A DNA stretch of 8,521 bases, from assembly GCA_017445685.1 (NCBI GenBank), contig JAFSTS010000031.1, forward strand, positions 1-8,521. Reading direction: 5' to 3'. The notes below the pieces were generated by a model, which searched no databases, had not been told where the DNA came from, and saw only the letters and a program-made list of their open reading frames with translations. Origin of the DNA: Clostridia bacterium. Its GTDB lineage: Bacteria > Bacillota_A > Clostridia > Oscillospirales > Acutalibacteraceae. Below are positions 5,601 to 8,521 of the stretch, one piece after another; position 1 is the stretch's first letter; each line of letters starts with the position of its first letter. Made by a program: the position numbers and the translations under genes.

Positions 5601-6620
5601 ATGGAGTTGTCAGAAAGAAAAAAGAAAATCCTTGCTTCCGTCGTGGAACAGTACATCAAGACCGGCGAGCCGGTTGGCTCCAATGTTTTGCTGAAGAGTC
5701 TGGATTTTTTCGTCTCCTCTGCAACGGTCAGAAACGAGATGTCGGAGCTTTGTGAAATGGGGCTGCTTGAGCAGACTCACACTTCTTCGGGCAGAGTGCC
5801 GACCCACAAGGGCTACAGGTATTATGTTGACGAGCTGATGAGCGAGCGAAAGCTTGACGACGAGCTTCGGCGGCGCATAGACATGATGGCCGGTGTGCAT
5901 TTTAACGACCCGGAAAAGCTTCTTGAAGCGGCAGGGGAAATACTTGCGGATATCACAAAGTGCGCTGTTGTTTCAACAACACCGAGCGATTCAAACGCGA
6001 AGATCAGGAAAATCGAGCTGATCCCCGTGGCAAAGAAAACGGCGATCGTCGCTTTGCTGACATCGGGCGGAGTGCTGAAAAACAGGGTATGCAGAACGGA
6101 TGTTGAGCTTACGCCGGAGATTGTCGAGATGTTTTACAAGCTGTCGGCGGAAAACTTTGTCGGCAAAACCGTGGCGGATATCCAGACGGCGATGATACAA
6201 AGCCTTGTGGTGTCTTTCGGAGAAAATTCTCTTATGCTGTCTCCGATAATAATCACAGTCGCAGACCTTGCAAAGGATGTTGCGCGAAGCGAGGTAATGC
6301 TTGAAGGGCAGACAAATCTCTTTAAGCTCGATTCAGCTCAGAACACTTATGAAATACTTGATTTTCTCAAGCGCGGCGATATCGTCAACGACCTTATTTC
6401 GTCAGGAAACGACCGTGTGAAAGTTTTCATCGGCGGTGAAAATCCCTACAGCCAGTTGAGCAACTCCAGCATGATTTTTTCACGATACGGTGTTGACGAT
6501 TCGACCTCAGGGGCTTTCGGGATCATCGGCTCGACCAGAATGGACTATGCGTCCTTCCTGCCGAGTATAAAATATATGAACGACATCGTCTCCGACATCC
6601 TCAAAAGGACGCTGGAGTAA
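5601..6620 (+). CDS. hrcA: Heat-inducible transcription repressor HrcA
   Basis: Repressor of class I heat-shock genes that binds CIRCE and is kept active by GroEL. It has 339 residues, the normal family length. The N-terminal winged helix (~1-75) is typical: ERKKKIL, EPVGS (23-27), SSATVRNEMSELCEMGLLEQ (39-58) and TSSGRVPTHKGYRYYVDEL (61-79). The rest is the GAF-like and inserted dimerisation region, ending with the conserved VFIGGEN (275-281) and GSTRMDY (310-316). ATG 5601 was chosen over an in-frame GTG at 5592 because the ribosome binding site overlaps the GTG and because HrcA proteins normally begin with a short M-x-L-(S/T)-E-R segment. It is first in the operon, 25 bases after CIRCE, and is followed by grpE and dnaK. 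Confidence 0.97.
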   Translation: MELSERKKKILASVVEQYIKTGEPVGSNVLLKSLDFFVSSATVRNEMSELCEMGLLEQTHTSSGRVPTHKGYRYYVDELMSERKLDDELRRRIDMMAGVHFNDPEKLLEAAGEILADITKCAVVSTTPSDSNAKIRKIELIPVAKKTAIVALLTSGGVLKNRVCRTDVELTPEIVEMFYKLSAENFVGKTVADIQTAMIQSLVVSFGENSLMLSPIIITVADLAKDVARSEVMLEGQTNLFKLDSAQNTYEILDFLKRGDIVNDLISSGNDRVKVFIGGENPYSQLSNSSMIFSRYGVDDSTSGAFGIIGSTRMDYASFLPSIKYMNDIVSDILKRTLE

Positions 6621-6642
6621 ATACAGAAAGGAATATGTGAAA

Positions 6643-7164
6643 ATGGCGAAATCCAAAAAGGAAGAACCGCAGACAGAAAAAGAAGAAACCAAAGTTCAGC
6701 AGGAGCAGGAACAAACAGAAGCTTCCGAAACAGACGCGCTGAAAAAAGAGCTTGAACAAAAAAACGATCAGCTTCTTCGTCTTGCCGCGGAATACGACAA
6801 TTTCAGGAAACGATCTCAGCGTGAAAAGGACGCGATCTATTCCGATGTCAAGATGAAAGTTCTCGGCGATATTTTGCCGGTGATCGACAATTTTGAGCGC
6901 GCGGCGGACACTTCGGGCGACGATATCGAATCGTTCAAAAAAGGCTTTGAGATGATCCACGGTCAGCTTGGAGACGTTTTGAAAAAGCACTCGGTTGAGG
7001 CGTTTGGCGAAGTCGGAGAAAGCTTTGATCCGAATCTGCACAATGCAGTAATGCACATTGAAAACGAGGAGCTTGGTGAAAATGTTATTTCCCGGGTCTT
7101 CTCAAAAGGCTATAAAATAGGCGATAAAGTCATTAGACCGGCAACGGTTCAGGTGGCTAATTAA
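6643..7164 (+). CDS. grpE: GrpE, nucleotide exchange factor for DnaK
   Basis: Cytoplasmic co-chaperone that releases ADP from DnaK and works as a dimer. It has 173 residues from this start. The first ~30 residues are charged and low in complexity (Lys/Glu/Gln), followed by a long coiled-coil helix (~31-75, with LAAEYDNFRKRSQREK at 48-63). Then come the conserved PVIDNFERA (79-87), SFDPNLHNAVMHIE (127-140) and the C-terminal beta domain with SKGYKIGDKVIRPATVQVAN (154-173). AAAGGA at 6627-6632 lies 10 bases before ATG 6643; an in-frame GTG at 6637 (two residues longer) is only 4 bases from it and is the less likely start. It lies 22 bases after hrcA and 33 before dnaK, in one operon. Confidence 0.96.
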   Translation: MAKSKKEEPQTEKEETKVQQEQEQTEASETDALKKELEQKNDQLLRLAAEYDNFRKRSQREKDAIYSDVKMKVLGDILPVIDNFERAADTSGDDIESFKKGFEMIHGQLGDVLKKHSVEAFGEVGESFDPNLHNAVMHIENEELGENVISRVFSKGYKIGDKVIRPATVQVAN

Positions 7165-7176
7165 AAATGAAAGTAA

Positions 7177-8521
<1,345 letters not shown>

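Noticed and set aside
6635..6640. ATG-TGA mini-frame just before grpE
   Set aside because: It is only 2 bases from the ribosome binding site and arises from the overlap of GTG and neighbouring bases; no reason to think it is translated.
6601..7056. Minus-strand open frame antisense to grpE
   Set aside because: It overlaps the confirmed grpE gene, and its phenylalanine/leucine-rich translation is the mirror of the Lys/Glu-rich GrpE N-terminus.

Overview
The window looks like chromosomal DNA from a low-to-moderate GC Firmicute of the class Clostridia, possibly Oscillospiraceae/Ruminococcaceae-like. The support is the hrcA-grpE-dnaK gene order behind a perfect CIRCE operator, a DnaK without the extra N-terminal segment typical of Gram-negative DnaK, strong GGAGG-type ribosome binding sites, and several near-consensus sigma-A promoters with 17-bp spacers. 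The family-level placement is inference.

Left part (1-3481), mostly minus strand. The first ~50 bases may hold the end of a plus-strand gene, followed by a hairpin that can terminate transcription in both directions. An AraC-family regulator (124-1002, minus) has its own perfect-consensus promoter. Upstream of it is a compact minus-strand operon: a Gfo/Idh/MocA-type oxidoreductase, a small ArsC/Spx-like thioredoxin-fold protein and a ten-helix EamA/DMT transporter. The last two overlap, and a recognisable promoter lies at 3453-3481.

Middle (3495-5442). A stand-alone 5S rRNA gene (minus) has its own perfect-consensus promoter, an A/T-rich UP-like element, a short leader hairpin and a terminator. 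No 16S or 23S rRNA is next to it. Upstream is a minus-strand gene for a two-domain protein: an alkaline-phosphatase-superfamily phosphodiesterase with a full set of metal ligands, fused to a C-terminal LamG/concanavalin-A-like domain, with no visible signal peptide.

Right part (5509-8521), plus strand. This is the heat-shock operon: a promoter directly followed by CIRCE, then hrcA (repressor), grpE (nucleotide exchange factor) and dnaK (Hsp70, cut by the window end at codon 441). HrcA binds CIRCE and represses its own operon. GrpE and DnaK work together in protein folding, and dnaJ would be expected just beyond the window.

Most of the window is conventional. The points worth a second look are the orphan 5S transcription unit and the apparently cytoplasmic phosphodiesterase-LamG fusion. 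I found no mobile element, CRISPR array, tRNA or clear novel defence or biosynthetic system.
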